Below are positions 63,273 through 64,000 of a DNA stretch of 64,000 nt, piece by piece. The notes below the pieces were generated by a model. That model searched no databases. It was not told the origin of the DNA and worked only from the letters and a program-made list of their open reading frames with translations. Position 1 is the stretch's first letter. The number at the start of each line of letters is the position of its first letter. The stretch spans positions 34,406 through 98,405 of the forward strand of contig CAMAUZ010000019.1 of the NCBI GenBank assembly GCA_945861535.1, read 5' to 3'. Both the position numbers and the translations under genes were made by a program. This stretch comes from Akkermansia muciniphila. Its GTDB lineage: Bacteria; Verrucomicrobiota; Verrucomicrobiia; Limisphaerales; BJHT01.

Positions 63273-63950
63273 ATGCACCGCCAAAAATCCTTGGAAAATG
63301 ACTCTTCCGCACGATCCTCGTTCCGGTGCCCGTGGCTGAGTTGGGTGCCGGTAGCCTTAGTCTTGCTGGCACCCTTGGCCCGGGCGGATATTCCAGTGGT
63401 GCCCGATTGGTCTGCGGACGAGGCAGGAAACACCGGCTTTTTCGACCCCACTCTGGGAGCCACGCGCCGGGCTGTCTTCCTAGCCGCGGCAGCCTATGTG
63501 GGGAGTTTGTTCAATCCGGCGTATCCCGGAGAGACCATTCGCGTCAAAGCATCCTTCAATGATCTCGGCACACAGACGGTGGGCAATGGCGGCGCGACCG
63601 GCTTCACCAACAATTTCGGCAGTACCAACCCGCGTTTTCAGGCGGATACGGACTACACTTTCACGCTGGCCAACCATCTGGCCGGCCGCGACCTGCTTCC
63701 CGGCAACACGGTCGAGGTTAATTTTAATTCCAATCCAGCCATTAACTTTGACTACGGCACCAATGGCACACCCGTACTGAACAGCGGGCTGGAAAGTCTC
63801 TACACCACGGTCGTGCATGAGATCGTCCACGGCATGGGTTTCCTGAATTACATAGTGTCTGGCCGAAAACGCGCGTTTTTGGAAACGGGGCGCGACGCGG
63901 AGGGGGTGCGCAGGCGGTGCGCGACGGATTTTTCCTCCGGCGACGGATAA
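63273..63950 (+). CDS. Exported zinc-metallopeptidase-like protein, apparently truncated
   Basis: Residues 1-38 hold a signal peptide (WLSWVPVALVLLAPLARADI). The mature part starts IPVVPDWSADEAGNTGFFDP, then AAAAYVGSLFNPAYPGETIRVKASFNDLGTQ and contains TTVVHEIVHGMGFLNYIV with the HExxH zinc site. After NYI (about residue 193) the sequence changes to an Arg/Gly-rich stretch (SGRKRAFLETGRDAEGVRRR) that is not a continuation of such a domain, and stops at 63950. The downstream C-terminal ligand and body are missing, so it is probably broken by an insertion or frameshift near 63860. The ATG at 63273 is the best start; residues before it are repeat-derived. Confidence 0.65.
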   Translation: MHRQKSLENDSSARSSFRCPWLSWVPVALVLLAPLARADIPVVPDWSADEAGNTGFFDPTLGATRRAVFLAAAAYVGSLFNPAYPGETIRVKASFNDLGTQTVGNGGATGFTNNFGSTNPRFQADTDYTFTLANHLAGRDLLPGNTVEVNFNSNPAINFDYGTNGTPVLNSGLESLYTTVVHEIVHGMGFLNYIVSGRKRAFLETGRDAEGVRRRCATDFSSGDG

Positions 63951-64000
63951 ATCACCCAAATTCTCCGTTTTTAGGCGCATCGCTCCTGGCGGAGTGGCTT

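Overview
The window looks like a chromosome segment of a high-GC member of Verrucomicrobiota, possibly near Pedosphaerales/Limisphaerales (order uncertain). The clues are families typical of that phylum and the related Planctomycetes: DUF1549/DUF1553 proteins with a cytochrome-like CxxCH motif, four Tat-type or partner DUF1501/DUF1800 proteins, an FTLIELL prepilin, a very large secreted multi-repeat protein, a eukaryote-like Ser/Thr kinase fused to a sulfatase-modifying-factor domain, and intergenic spaces packed with imperfect palindromes. No rRNA, tRNA, CRISPR array, transposase or phage structural module was found.

Layout. 1-8.2 kb: end of an HtrA-like protease gene, a small L7/L12-like membrane protein, a quinoprotein sugar dehydrogenase, rpmE with a clear intrinsic terminator, prfA, a HAD phosphatase, a coiled-coil protein of unknown role and a ParE-type toxin/antitoxin pair. 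8.9-16.3 kb: kinase-FGE fusion, aldehyde dehydrogenase, an iron-sulfur pair (A-type carrier and hscB) and a secreted protein whose 5' end is made of repeat DNA. 17-24.3 kb: amidohydrolase, cinA, ftsK and an overlapping pair (FHA/zinc-ribbon protein and NrdG-like activase). 24.6-31.4 kb: membrane protein-DUF1800-DUF1501 operon, a beta-helix protein and an NtrC-type regulator. 32-37.2 kb: the classic tyrA-aroA-cmk-plsC order, here with two adjacent cmk genes. 37.6-45.5 kb: S9 peptidase, a frameshifted remnant, DUF1501, a broken VapBC-like pair, two glycosyltransferases and a Gfo/Idh/MocA oxidoreductase. 45.8-52.1 kb: prepilin, FIST protein, trmB and an accA-manA-membrane protein operon. 52.4-57.5 kb: a GntR regulator divergent from a DUF1549/1553-DUF1501 operon, with two matching operators between them. 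58-64 kb: a 1681-residue secreted papain-like protein and a truncated metallopeptidase-like gene.

The most unusual feature is the intergenic DNA. At least a dozen families of long inverted repeats fill nearly every gap over 150 bp, including gaps inside likely operons. One family (about 200-240 bp, three copies in both orientations, with a shared end motif that also occurs alone) looks like a non-autonomous mobile element or structured RNA. At 15.4-15.6 kb one palindrome has inserted into another, which shows that these sequences move. At two loci a short T-rich repeat supplies the stop or start codon of a gene.
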